A DNA stretch of 64,000 nucleotides, taken from contig JAILHF010000022.1 of NCBI GenBank assembly GCA_024696005.1, positions 1-64,000 on the forward strand, written 5' to 3'. Position numbers and translations under genes: made by a program. This document shows, piece after piece, positions 43,504 through 51,294 of the stretch; positions within the stretch are counted from its first letter, which is position 1; every line of letters starts with the position of its first letter. Under the pieces are notes generated by a model. It was not told where the DNA came from and ran no database searches. It saw nothing but the letters and a program-made list of their open reading frames with translations. This DNA comes from Lachnospiraceae bacterium. GTDB lineage: Bacteria; Bacillota; Clostridia; Lachnospirales; Lachnospiraceae.

Positions 43504-43533
43504 GATGCCTAAAAACAGGCATTAATATCTCAT

Positions 43534-44139
43534 CTAAAAATCTAATAGTCTTAATAAAATGGTATAGTATCTCTCATCCATTTGATACTTACCCTTAAAG
43601 TCATTCAGAATGCATGTCAGCCGGTCATTATAGTTTTCCTCATCAATAAGCCCGTCAAAATTCAGATAGGCTGCTATCTCATTCGCTACACTTATTCCAA
43701 GCTCTTTTTTGCCGGCCAGATATTTGATAAGACTTCGATGAAACAGTCTGGACATCTGATATGGTTCATCATTTCGTAAAGCGAATTCATTACAGATCGT
43801 TTCATTTTTGGTAAACTTTCGTTCCTTTATGTTTTCGAAATGGAAAAACCTGCCATCCGGAACCTCAATCTTATCTATGATATCCAGATCAACCGCCACC
43901 CCATCTTCATAAATGATTATAAGGATGCCGGCCGGATTACTTGTATGAGAAATGAATGCAGGCTTGCTGTATCCGTATATGAATTCCGACAGATAAGCCG
44001 TATCACAATAAATGCTGACATCCACATCAGAAAACGCCGTTGCATTTCCACGAAGAAAAGAGCCGCCTAACCATATGTGGCATTTGTTTTTTTCGGCAAA
44101 TTCTTTAAGATATTCAATATATTCCGGCTGATGATTCAT
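43534..44139 (-). CDS. Nucleotidyltransferase-domain protein
   Basis: A 201-residue protein. LGGSFLRGNATAFSDVDVSIY is the GS-x-DxD signature of the polymerase-beta nucleotidyltransferase fold, with Asp-x-Asp binding metal, and a third Asp in VDLDIID. Such stand-alone enzymes include MNT-type antitoxins and drug nucleotidyltransferases; no HEPN partner gene is adjacent. The start is uncertain: ATG 44139 is preferred since the longer frame runs into the S66 peptidase gene. The DNA is distinctly AT-rich (22 G/C of 60 bases at 43561-43620), suggesting acquisition. Confidence 0.7.
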   Translation of the reverse strand: MNHQPEYIEYLKEFAEKNKCHIWLGGSFLRGNATAFSDVDVSIYCDTAYLSEFIYGYSKPAFISHTSNPAGILIIIYEDGVAVDLDIIDKIEVPDGRFFHFENIKERKFTKNETICNEFALRNDEPYQMSRLFHRSLIKYLAGKKELGISVANEIAAYLNFDGLIDEENYNDRLTCILNDFKGKYQMDERYYTILLRLLDF

Positions 44140-44146
44140 AACAGTA

Positions 44147-45232
44147 TCATGATACCCCCGATTCGAGTATCTCAATTTTCGGACCATCACAATCAATCTC
44201 CATCAACGCTCCCGTAGGAAGTATCGTCATGGGCGTTCTGTGAATGTAATCCACATTTTCCAATATGACCAGATCCGGTCGGTGTACTTCCCTGCACATG
44301 ACTTGCAGGATGGTTTCCTCATTGTCATCATCCAAAGGACCTGTGATCACAGCTTTCGCCTTATCAAATGCTCCGGCTGCAGCAAATGCGCGAAGTTCAT
44401 GTAATCCGGCTAATTTGCTGCCGTAAACACTTCCGTGTTCCAACGCGATGATGGAATCTTCCCAGATATCGGGGCCGGGAAAAAACTTTGTCCCCATGAT
44501 CTGCCAAAGCGGGCCTCCGCAAACTGCGATGACATGACCTCGGACCTTTCCGGAGCCCTGCAATACCTTGTAGCCGGTTCCGGGTGTCCAGGGGATCACG
44601 TCTTCCGGATCCTCGATCTCATCATTATCCGGGAAACGTTCATGCTCCTCATTTTTCGCTCCCTTTTTGATCGTGTAAGTGGTATTCCAGTCAATGGGCG
44701 TGTTCTTTTCGGAGGGCTTGATCTCGCCTATTACTTCGTTTGAAAACAAGGTCCGCCGGATCGCCGCTTCGGTATACTCATCCAGTTTTCCGGGCTGTGC
44801 GAGCGGGGTCAGAACAGAAGGCCCGTAATAAGCACGGACACCTGCATATGCAAATACAGCCATCCATGTAGCAATATCGGAAAAACCCATGAATACTTTC
44901 AGATGATCGTGAATGACCTGCGGATCGATATACGGAAGGACACGATAGGAATCATCTCCGCCTAAATTACAGATAATTCCTTTGACGGAATCATTCTTCA
45001 AAGCCCACATCAGATCCTCGGCTCTTTTCTCGGGATGCTCATAAAGGTACACACTCCCTTTAAGCGCATTAGGAGTTTCAACCACTTTTACATGAAAGAT
45101 TTTTTCGAATCTCCTTTTACCCAGCAGATACCTGGGAAGCATATCTTCATCTCCGGCACGGCCGCTTGAAATGGAAATAAATGCGATGGTATCGCCCTCG
45201 TTCAGTTTTGACGGAATGATCAGATTTTTCAT
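44147..45232 (-). CDS. S66 serine peptidase (LD-carboxypeptidase/MccF-like)
   Basis: A 361-residue protein. GFSDI (116-120) holds the nucleophile Ser118 of family S66, and ALEHGSVYGSK holds the Glu of the Ser-Glu-His triad. Within S66, LdcA trims murein tetrapeptides and MccF cleaves microcin C; length and the long middle insertion lean to the MccF-like branch. No signal peptide, so cytosolic. Start ATG 45232 has AGAGG upstream. The nucleotidyltransferase starts just beyond its stop, so both may form one operon. Confidence 0.8.
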   Translation of the reverse strand: MKNLIIPSKLNEGDTIAFISISSGRAGDEDMLPRYLLGKRRFEKIFHVKVVETPNALKGSVYLYEHPEKRAEDLMWALKNDSVKGIICNLGGDDSYRVLPYIDPQVIHDHLKVFMGFSDIATWMAVFAYAGVRAYYGPSVLTPLAQPGKLDEYTEAAIRRTLFSNEVIGEIKPSEKNTPIDWNTTYTIKKGAKNEEHERFPDNDEIEDPEDVIPWTPGTGYKVLQGSGKVRGHVIAVCGGPLWQIMGTKFFPGPDIWEDSIIALEHGSVYGSKLAGLHELRAFAAAGAFDKAKAVITGPLDDDNEETILQVMCREVHRPDLVILENVDYIHRTPMTILPTGALMEIDCDGPKIEILESGVS

Positions 45233-45326
45233 TTTGGAACCTCTGTCTGCAGATCAAAAAACAATAAAAACATTATACCATATAAAGTCAGTTTTTTTCC
45301 CCGGAAAAAAACGATCTTTTGCGCTG

Positions 45327-45372
45327 TTGACAGAAAAAAAGCATGATGCTAATATAGTCCACAAATGGACTA
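45327..45372 (+). promoter_or_regulatory. padR promoter and palindromic operator
   Basis: Consensus -35 TTGACA (45327-45332), 17-base spacer and TAATAT (45350-45355) preceded by TG, an extended -10. Directly on the start point lies TAGTCCA-CAAA-TGGACTA (45355-45372), a perfect inverted repeat. A repressor bound there would block initiation; autoregulation by the adjacent PadR protein is the natural reading. Confidence 0.75.
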
Positions 45373-45384
45373 AAGGAGGAAGGC

Positions 45385-45930
45385 ATGTTAAAGCATGGGA
45401 TTCTCGGACTGCTGAACTATGCAGACATGAACGGATACGAAATACTGGAAACCTTCCGGCATTCGCTGGATCATTTCTGGAACGCCCAGAAAAGCCAGAT
45501 CTACCGGGAACTTGCGGCACTGGAGAATGCGGGTTTTATCAGGGGCACATGGATCGAACAAAACGGAAGGCCGGACAAGAAAATGTTCTCCATCACGGAT
45601 GAGGGTCGTGCGGAGCTTACGGAATGGCTTTCGGAGGATATGAAAGAGACACCAAGGATCCCGCTCCTTATGAAGACCTTTTTCCTGGGAGAAAGGACAC
45701 AGGAGGAAAACATCGCCTTTTTTGAAAAGCTGAAAAAAGCGTATCAGCTGAAATACAAAGGCTTTTCCGCCGCGGATGAGAGCCGTGAGGAGTACGGCGA
45801 AGAGCTGCAGGATGCGTACCGGTCCATGTTCTGGGGCTTCACCATTTCCTACGGACGCAGAAAAGCGAAGATGCTGGTTGAATGGTGTGATGAATGCATC
45901 GCAAAGTTGAAGGAGATGCGAAATGCGTAA
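45385..45930 (+). CDS. PadR-family transcriptional regulator
   Basis: A 181-residue regulator. Residues 1-75 are the PadR winged helix (ILGLLNYADMNGYEILETF, KSQIYRELAALENAGFI, GRPDKKMFSITDEGRAEL), followed by the Vir_act_alpha C-terminal dimer domain (85-175). AGGAGG sits before ATG 45385. It is the first gene of a two-gene operon with a membrane-anchored hydrolase and has a palindrome at its own promoter. PadR proteins usually repress membrane-stress, efflux or phenolic-acid genes. Confidence 0.92.
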   Translation: MLKHGILGLLNYADMNGYEILETFRHSLDHFWNAQKSQIYRELAALENAGFIRGTWIEQNGRPDKKMFSITDEGRAELTEWLSEDMKETPRIPLLMKTFFLGERTQEENIAFFEKLKKAYQLKYKGFSAADESREEYGEELQDAYRSMFWGFTISYGRRKAKMLVEWCDECIAKLKEMRNA

Positions 45931-46885
45931 AGGCTTAAAGATCTTTCTGATCATTCCTGCCGTTGTGCTGACGGCCTTCCTGCTGCTTGCCGTCGGGGGA
46001 TCCTGGTATATCGGGGAACAGGTATTTGAAGCGTCCACGCAGCTTGTCACCCCGGAGGAGACGCGCACGGTCAGTGACAGCTTCTGGAAAAAAATGAACA
46101 TGGATCCGGACGCCTTCCGGGCAGAGTATGTTGTGGAAAGCATCTCCGAAACGTCCACCTTTGACGGACATGTCATCCCGGGCGAGTACATCAACGCCGG
46201 AGGGGAGCATGACAAAGCGGTGATCCTGATCCATGGTCTGGGCGGAAACCGCTATTCCAATTATCCCCTTGCGAAGTATTTTGTTGAAAGGGGATTTGAT
46301 GTGATCACCTACGACCAGAGAAGTTCCAATGAGAACACGGCCGAAAGGACCACCTACGGTTATTGGGAAAAACACGATGTCATTGACCTGATGGATTATG
46401 CACAGAAGAAGCATCCCGGGATAAAGCTCGGCTTATGGGGCACTTCGTTCGGAGGCGCCACTGCCGTTCAGGCGGTCGCGGCACTTGAGGATCAGAGCCG
46501 CGTCAGTTTCATGATCCTGGACTGCCCTCTGGGAAATGTCGAATACATGATCTCGAGCGAGCTGGACCGGATGGATCTCGGAATACCCACGGAATACATG
46601 CTGTGGCTGGGGAACATCTTCAATAAGCAGAAGCTGGGATTTTCCTACGAGGATGCCGATTCCATCAGGATCGCAAAGGAAGTGACGGTCCCTGCGCTGG
46701 TGATCAACAGCAGGGTTGATGAAATGACACCGTATTTCATGGGCAAAGAAATCTATGACAACATGAAGGCTGACAAAAAAGAGATCTGGACGGTGGATGA
46801 CAGCGAACACGCGTGCATATGGGAAGACCATGGAGAGGAATACAGAAGCAGAATGGATGAGTTCCTTTCATCCGTGGCCGATTGA
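45923..46885 (+). CDS. Membrane-anchored alpha/beta hydrolase
   Basis: A 320-residue protein. One hydrophobic helix (7-30) anchors it, leaving the enzyme outside. ILIHGLGGNRYSN provides the oxyanion hole, GLWGTSFGGATA the nucleophile elbow, NSRVDEMTP the Asp and DSEHACIWE the His. It resembles the YqkD / FrsA-like family of cell-surface hydrolases. It overlaps padR by eight bases and should be under its control. The substrate is not known. Confidence 0.88.
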   Translation: MRKGLKIFLIIPAVVLTAFLLLAVGGSWYIGEQVFEASTQLVTPEETRTVSDSFWKKMNMDPDAFRAEYVVESISETSTFDGHVIPGEYINAGGEHDKAVILIHGLGGNRYSNYPLAKYFVERGFDVITYDQRSSNENTAERTTYGYWEKHDVIDLMDYAQKKHPGIKLGLWGTSFGGATAVQAVAALEDQSRVSFMILDCPLGNVEYMISSELDRMDLGIPTEYMLWLGNIFNKQKLGFSYEDADSIRIAKEVTVPALVINSRVDEMTPYFMGKEIYDNMKADKKEIWTVDDSEHACIWEDHGEEYRSRMDEFLSSVAD

Positions 46886-46909
46886 GCATTGAAATTTTTG
46901 AAATAATGC

Positions 46910-46938
46910 TTGACACCCGGTAACTTTTGCGATAATAT
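46910..46938 (+). promoter_or_regulatory. tRNA-Lys promoter
   Basis: TTGACA (46910-46915), 17-base spacer, TAATAT (46933-46938), 46 bases before the tRNA. Confidence 0.75.
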
Positions 46939-46984
46939 AACACTCGTGCGTGAAAGCGTATGGTAACTTATGTTATCGCACGAT

Positions 46985-47057
46985 GCACCGCTAGCTCAGT
47001 TGGTAGAGCACCTGACTCTTAATCAGGGTGTCCAGGGTTCGAGCCCCTGGCGGTGCA
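46985..47057 (+). tRNA. tRNA-Lys (anticodon CTT)
   Basis: A full cloverleaf: acceptor GCACCGC with GCGGTGC, D arm GCTC/GAGC, anticodon stem CCTGA/TCAGG around CTCTTAA (anticodon CTT, reading AAG), T arm CAGGG/CCCTG with TTCGAGC. The discriminator is A and CCA is not encoded. It stands alone at the edge of the accessory segment. Confidence 0.97.
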
Positions 47058-47062
47058 CTGAA

Positions 47063-47106
47063 ACATTCGTTTTGACAGCGAAGACTGTTGGGGCGGATGT
47101 TTTTTA
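47063..47106 (+). terminator. Terminator after tRNA-Lys
   Basis: ACATTCG (47063-47069) pairs with CGGATGT (47094-47100), with an inner ACAG/CTGT stem, followed by six T. Confidence 0.7.
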
Positions 47107-47145
47107 TTTCTGTTTTTCCCCCACGGGCTTGTTTACATAATTCAT

Positions 47146-47173
47146 TGAAAGCACCCGGCCGAGATGCTATAAT
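47146..47173 (+). promoter_or_regulatory. Promoter of the second glycosyltransferase unit
   Basis: TTGAAA (47146-47151), 16-base spacer and perfect TATAAT (47168-47173) preceded by TGC, an extended -10. Confidence 0.7.
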
Positions 47174-47213
47174 TGGGAAAGCGGGCCTGCCTGACGGACG
47201 GTCCGTTTCCAAA

Positions 47214-47261
47214 ATGAACGATAAGGAGCGCCGTGGCTCTTTCCGGGGGCACGGCATCTGA
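47214..47261 (+). other. Possible 15-codon leader ORF with hairpin before the GT2 gene
   Basis: ATG 47214 opens a frame MNDKERRGSFRGHGI ending TGA 47259-47261, three bases before ATG 47265. Its middle holds a hairpin, GCCGTG pairing CACGGC. AAGGAG at 47223-47228 lies 36 bases from ATG 47265, but folding the hairpin brings it to about ten. Either a leader peptide with reinitiation or a looped-out ribosome site could explain this. Confidence 0.35.
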
Positions 47262-47264
47262 AAT

Positions 47265-49241
47265 ATGGGTAATTGGCGAAAGACCGCAAAAACGGAATTT
47301 GAACGGGAGAGAAAGCTGCAGCTGGATCCCTACCGCAGGTGGCGGAAGGAGCGGGAAAAGGAGCAGGCCGGAGACGTGAAGCTGCTGGAAAGCTTTACCC
47401 TTCTGAACATGGAAGAGCCTCTTCCGGAGCCGCTGCCCGAGACGGAATTCCTGATCCTGCTGCGCAGTGACGGGCAGGTGCCCGGCAGCGCGATGCAGGA
47501 GATGCTGGATCTGTTCCGCAAGGACGAAGAGGTGCAGCTGATCTACGGCGATGAAGATGTGGAGCGCGACGGGGAGCGCTGTGACCCCTGGTTCAAGCCC
47601 GACTGGTCGCCCGACAGCTTCGAATCCCTGCCATATTTCGGGAGCATGATCGCAATGCGCCGGGAATGGTTCATGAACGCCTTGTCCATGAAGGACGTGC
47701 ACGATCCGGCGAGCCTGATGGAATGCATCGCTGCGCATACCTTCCGCTCGGATACCTATCCCCTGCATCTGGACCGCATCACCTACACGGGAAAGACACC
47801 CTGGGAGGATCTGCCCGTAAAGCATATCATACCGCCTTTTGGCGGGGACCGGCCGCCGCTGGTTTCGGTCGTGATCCCTTCAAAGGATCATCCCGAGCTG
47901 CTTGAAAACTGCATCCGCAGCTTAAAGAGCCTCACCGAATACCCCTTCTATGAGCTGATCGTCGTGGATAACGGCAGCTGTGCCGAAAAGCGCGTCCGGG
48001 TGGAAAAGCTGCGCCTGGAGTACGGCTTCCGCTATCTGTACCGGGCCGAGGACTTCAATTTCGCGAGGATGTGCAACCGCGGCGCGGCAGAGTCAAAGGG
48101 CGAGGTGCTGCTCTTTCTGAACGACGACATCGAGGTAAAGACGCCGGACTGGCTGCTGATCATGGCGGCCACGGCCCTGCAGGAGCATGTGGGCGCCGTG
48201 GGTGCGAAGCTTCTGTATCCGCTGGCGAAGGGCGAGAGCGTGCACCGCATACAGCACGCCGGCATCACCAACATCGCGCCGGGCCCCGTGCACAAGCTCT
48301 GCGGCCTGCCCGATGAAGGCAGCTATTATCACGGAAAGAATCTGGCGGACCGGGATGTGCTGGCCGTGACGGCAGCCTGCCTGGCTGTCCGGAAAGAACG
48401 CTTTGACGCGGTGGGCGGCTTCTGCGAGGAGCTGGCCGTTGCCTACAACGACGTGGATCTGTGCTTTTCCCTTTATGAGAAAGGGTGGTATAATGTGCAG
48501 AGGAACGACGCGGTGCTGATCCATCACGAATCGGCAAGCCGCGGGGAGGACATTTCCGGGGAGAAGAGGCAGCGGCGGCAGAAGGAATGGCAGCTCCTCT
48601 ACGAGAGGCATCCGAAGCTGTACGCAAAGGACCCCTTCTACAGTCGGAACCTGGAGAACTACCGCCTGTACACGGAATACAAGCCGGGCTGCGCCTGCGA
48701 TTTTGAGAAGCCGGGCGTGCGCTCGCAGATCAGCGCAATGAAGGCCCCGAAAGAGAGCCCGCGCGGCAGGCTGGAACGGAAGCTGGGCCTGGATCTGAAT
48801 CCGGCATGGCACATCGACAGCGCGGACCGTGTGCTCTCGTTTTCGGAAGAGGGAAAAGCCGAGGCGGAATGGCGCATCGAAGGCTGGGCCGCGCCGGCAA
48901 AGGCGCCGCTTTGGGATTACGAGACCGGGCTGATCCTGCGGGGGAAAGACGACGAAGCATATCTGGCAAAAAGTTTTCCGAAAGTGCGTGAGGACGTGGT
49001 GCCGGTGCTGCCGGAACAGCCGGGAGCGGCGATGAGCGGCTTTGTGCTGCGCATCCCCGAAGGCGCGGTCCCGGACGGCGAATATGAGCTGTCGCTATGC
49101 TTTATGCGCAGGGACGGGAAGAAGGAATTTGTTTATCACATCAAAGAGCGGCTGATCCTCGAAAAGGAAAAGCTCCCGCTCGTTGTAAGCGACGCGGAAG
49201 GTTGCGTACATATGCCGGACGAATTCAGGAGATTGAAATAG
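47265..49241 (+). CDS. Large glycosyltransferase family 2 protein
   Basis: A 658-residue protein. About 190 N-terminal residues resemble a partial GT2 half (LIYGDEDVERDGERCDPWFKPDWSPDSF). The complete GT2 domain runs about 200-450: PLVSVVIPSKDHPELLENCI, LIVVDNGS, FNFARMCNRGA, FLNDDIEV (metal site) and the late FDAVGGFCEELAVAYNDVDLCF. The remaining 200 residues form a C-terminal domain I do not recognise. Proteins of this build make rhamnose-rich or other cell-wall polysaccharides. It is followed by a second enzyme of similar design, 15 bases on. Confidence 0.85.
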   Translation: MGNWRKTAKTEFERERKLQLDPYRRWRKEREKEQAGDVKLLESFTLLNMEEPLPEPLPETEFLILLRSDGQVPGSAMQEMLDLFRKDEEVQLIYGDEDVERDGERCDPWFKPDWSPDSFESLPYFGSMIAMRREWFMNALSMKDVHDPASLMECIAAHTFRSDTYPLHLDRITYTGKTPWEDLPVKHIIPPFGGDRPPLVSVVIPSKDHPELLENCIRSLKSLTEYPFYELIVVDNGSCAEKRVRVEKLRLEYGFRYLYRAEDFNFARMCNRGAAESKGEVLLFLNDDIEVKTPDWLLIMAATALQEHVGAVGAKLLYPLAKGESVHRIQHAGITNIAPGPVHKLCGLPDEGSYYHGKNLADRDVLAVTAACLAVRKERFDAVGGFCEELAVAYNDVDLCFSLYEKGWYNVQRNDAVLIHHESASRGEDISGEKRQRRQKEWQLLYERHPKLYAKDPFYSRNLENYRLYTEYKPGCACDFEKPGVRSQISAMKAPKESPRGRLERKLGLDLNPAWHIDSADRVLSFSEEGKAEAEWRIEGWAAPAKAPLWDYETGLILRGKDDEAYLAKSFPKVREDVVPVLPEQPGAAMSGFVLRIPEGAVPDGEYELSLCFMRRDGKKEFVYHIKERLILEKEKLPLVVSDAEGCVHMPDEFRRLK

Positions 49242-49256
49242 AGATCAGGATTTCTA

Positions 49257-51236
49257 ATGGAAGAAAAGAAAGAACAAACTACAGAAGAACTTCAGAAGGA
49301 ACTTGAAGAAGCGCAGTATCAGAACCTGCTGCTTTCCACCCGCCTGTCCGAACTGCAGGAGCTGGCGGAAGACAAGCAGCGGCAGATCGACCGCATCAAG
49401 AACAGCACGCCCTGGAAGCTCTCCAAGCCTCTGCGCGTTTGCATGCACTGGGCGAAGCGCCAGTCTTCGCGCATCCGCAACCTGGGCGGCCCCCGGGGGA
49501 TCGCCCGCAAGCTGAAGAGCAAGGGCATCGAAAAAAGAGCCCGGGTGCAGCACGGCACCGCGAGCTTTCCGAATGAGGAAGAGGCAGCACGTCAGCGGGA
49601 GCGGAAGTTTTCGAAGGATATCTGCATCTCGATCCTGGTCCCGCTTTACAACACACCGAAGGATTTCCTGAAGGATACCCTGGATGCGGTGCGAAACCAG
49701 ACTTACGAAAACTGGGAGCTGTGCCTGGCGGACGGCTCGGACGCGGAGCATGGCTATGTCGGTGAATACTGCAGCGAGATCGCGAATCAGGATCCCCGCG
49801 TGAAATACGAAAAGCTCGAAAAGAACATGGGCATCTCGGGCAACACCAATGCCTGCCTTGCGATGGCAACGGGCAGCTACATCGGTCTTTACGACCACGA
49901 CGACATCCTGCATCCCTCGGCCCTCTATTATTATATGGAGGCGATCTGCGACGAGGACGCAGATTACATTTACTGCGACGAGACGACTTTCCACGGCAGC
50001 AGCGTGGATAACATGATCACGCTGCATTTCAAGCCGGATTTTTCGCCGGACAACCTGCGGGCGAACAATTACATCTGCCATTTCTCGGTATTCAAGCGCA
50101 GCCTGCTGGAGGGCACCGAGCTCTTCCGCACGCAGTTTGACGGCAGCCAGGACCACGACATGATCCTCCGGCTGACCGCGCGGGCGCAGCATATCGTGCA
50201 TATCCCGCGCATCCTGTATTACTGGCGTTCCCACAAGGGCAGCGTGGCGGCCGACATCTCGGCCAAGGAATACGCGATCGAGGCGGCAAAGGGAGCCGTG
50301 GCCGATCATCTGCGCAGCCTGGGCTACGACAATTTCCGCATCGAATCCACGCGGGCATTCGAGACGATCTTCCGCATTCACTATCCGCTGCTGCGTTCGG
50401 CGAAGGTATCGATCCTGATCCCTAACCGCGAGCAGAAGGACGTGCTGAAGCGCTGCATCGATTCGATCCTGGAAAAGACCACCTATCCGGATTACGAGAT
50501 CCTTGTGGTGGAGAACAATTCCAGCTCGGCCGGGATCTTCGCCTATTACGAGGAGCTGAAGAAGCATCCGAAGATACGCGTGCTGACCTACAAGGGCGAG
50601 TTCAATTATTCCAAGGTCAATAACTTTGCTGCAAAGGAAGCCTCGGGCGAATACCTGCTGCTTCTGAACAATGATACCGAGGTGATCACGCTCAACTGGC
50701 TCGAGGAGCTTCTGATGTACGCCGAGCGCGATGATGTGGGTGCCGTGGGGGCCAAGCTCTATTACCCCGACCGCACCATACAGCACGCGGGCATCGTTCT
50801 GGGGCTCGGCGCGCACCGCACGGCGGGACACAGCCATTACCGCGTGAATTACGAAAACCTGGGCTACATGGGGCGTCTGTGCTATGCGCAGGACGTGTCG
50901 GCCGTGACCGGCGCCTGCCTGATGGTAAAGAAGAGCCGTTATGAGGAAGTGGGAGGCCTGGATGAGGGCTTCCGCGTTGCCTTGAATGACGTGGACTTCT
51001 GCCTGAAGCTTCGGGAGAAGGGCTATCTGAACATCTGGACGCCCTTCTGCGAGCTCTTCCATTACGAATCCGCCAGCCGCGGGACCGACCTTTCCGGCCC
51101 CGGAGCCGAGCGCTACGAGCAGGAGTGCGAGGTGTTCCGGAAAAAGTGGAAAGAGATCCTGGCGAAGGGGGATCCCTATTACAACGTCAATTTTTCGCTG
51201 GATCGCAGCGATTACAGCCTGAAGGAAGCAAAATGA
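49257..51236 (+). CDS. Glycosyltransferase with two GT2 domains
   Basis: A 659-residue protein. A coiled coil (about 8-50) leads, followed by STPWKLSKPLR, common in such enzymes. The first GT2 domain (about 123-370) has SILVPLYNTPKDFLKDTLDAV and LYDHDDIL; the second (about 385-630) has SILIPNREQKDVLKRCIDSIL, LLNNDTEV and the VGGLDEGFRVALNDVDFCL acceptor region. Two catalytic domains in tandem could add two different sugars. It probably works with its upstream neighbour on a wall glycan. Confidence 0.9.
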   Translation: MEEKKEQTTEELQKELEEAQYQNLLLSTRLSELQELAEDKQRQIDRIKNSTPWKLSKPLRVCMHWAKRQSSRIRNLGGPRGIARKLKSKGIEKRARVQHGTASFPNEEEAARQRERKFSKDICISILVPLYNTPKDFLKDTLDAVRNQTYENWELCLADGSDAEHGYVGEYCSEIANQDPRVKYEKLEKNMGISGNTNACLAMATGSYIGLYDHDDILHPSALYYYMEAICDEDADYIYCDETTFHGSSVDNMITLHFKPDFSPDNLRANNYICHFSVFKRSLLEGTELFRTQFDGSQDHDMILRLTARAQHIVHIPRILYYWRSHKGSVAADISAKEYAIEAAKGAVADHLRSLGYDNFRIESTRAFETIFRIHYPLLRSAKVSILIPNREQKDVLKRCIDSILEKTTYPDYEILVVENNSSSAGIFAYYEELKKHPKIRVLTYKGEFNYSKVNNFAAKEASGEYLLLLNNDTEVITLNWLEELLMYAERDDVGAVGAKLYYPDRTIQHAGIVLGLGAHRTAGHSHYRVNYENLGYMGRLCYAQDVSAVTGACLMVKKSRYEEVGGLDEGFRVALNDVDFCLKLREKGYLNIWTPFCELFHYESASRGTDLSGPGAERYEQECEVFRKKWKEILAKGDPYYNVNFSLDRSDYSLKEAK

Positions 51237-51294
51237 TGCCGTGAAAGCGGATTTCGGATCCGCAGCGCATGGCAGGGCAAAAAGGAGGGTGAAG

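Noticed and set aside
43534-44139. MNT/HEPN toxin-antitoxin pair
   Set aside because: The nucleotidyltransferase motif fits, but no HEPN-like gene is adjacent; the neighbour is an S66 peptidase.
46985-47057. Integration (att) duplication of the tRNA-Lys 3' end
   Set aside because: I could not find a second copy of the tRNA 3' end in the window, and no integrase gene is present.
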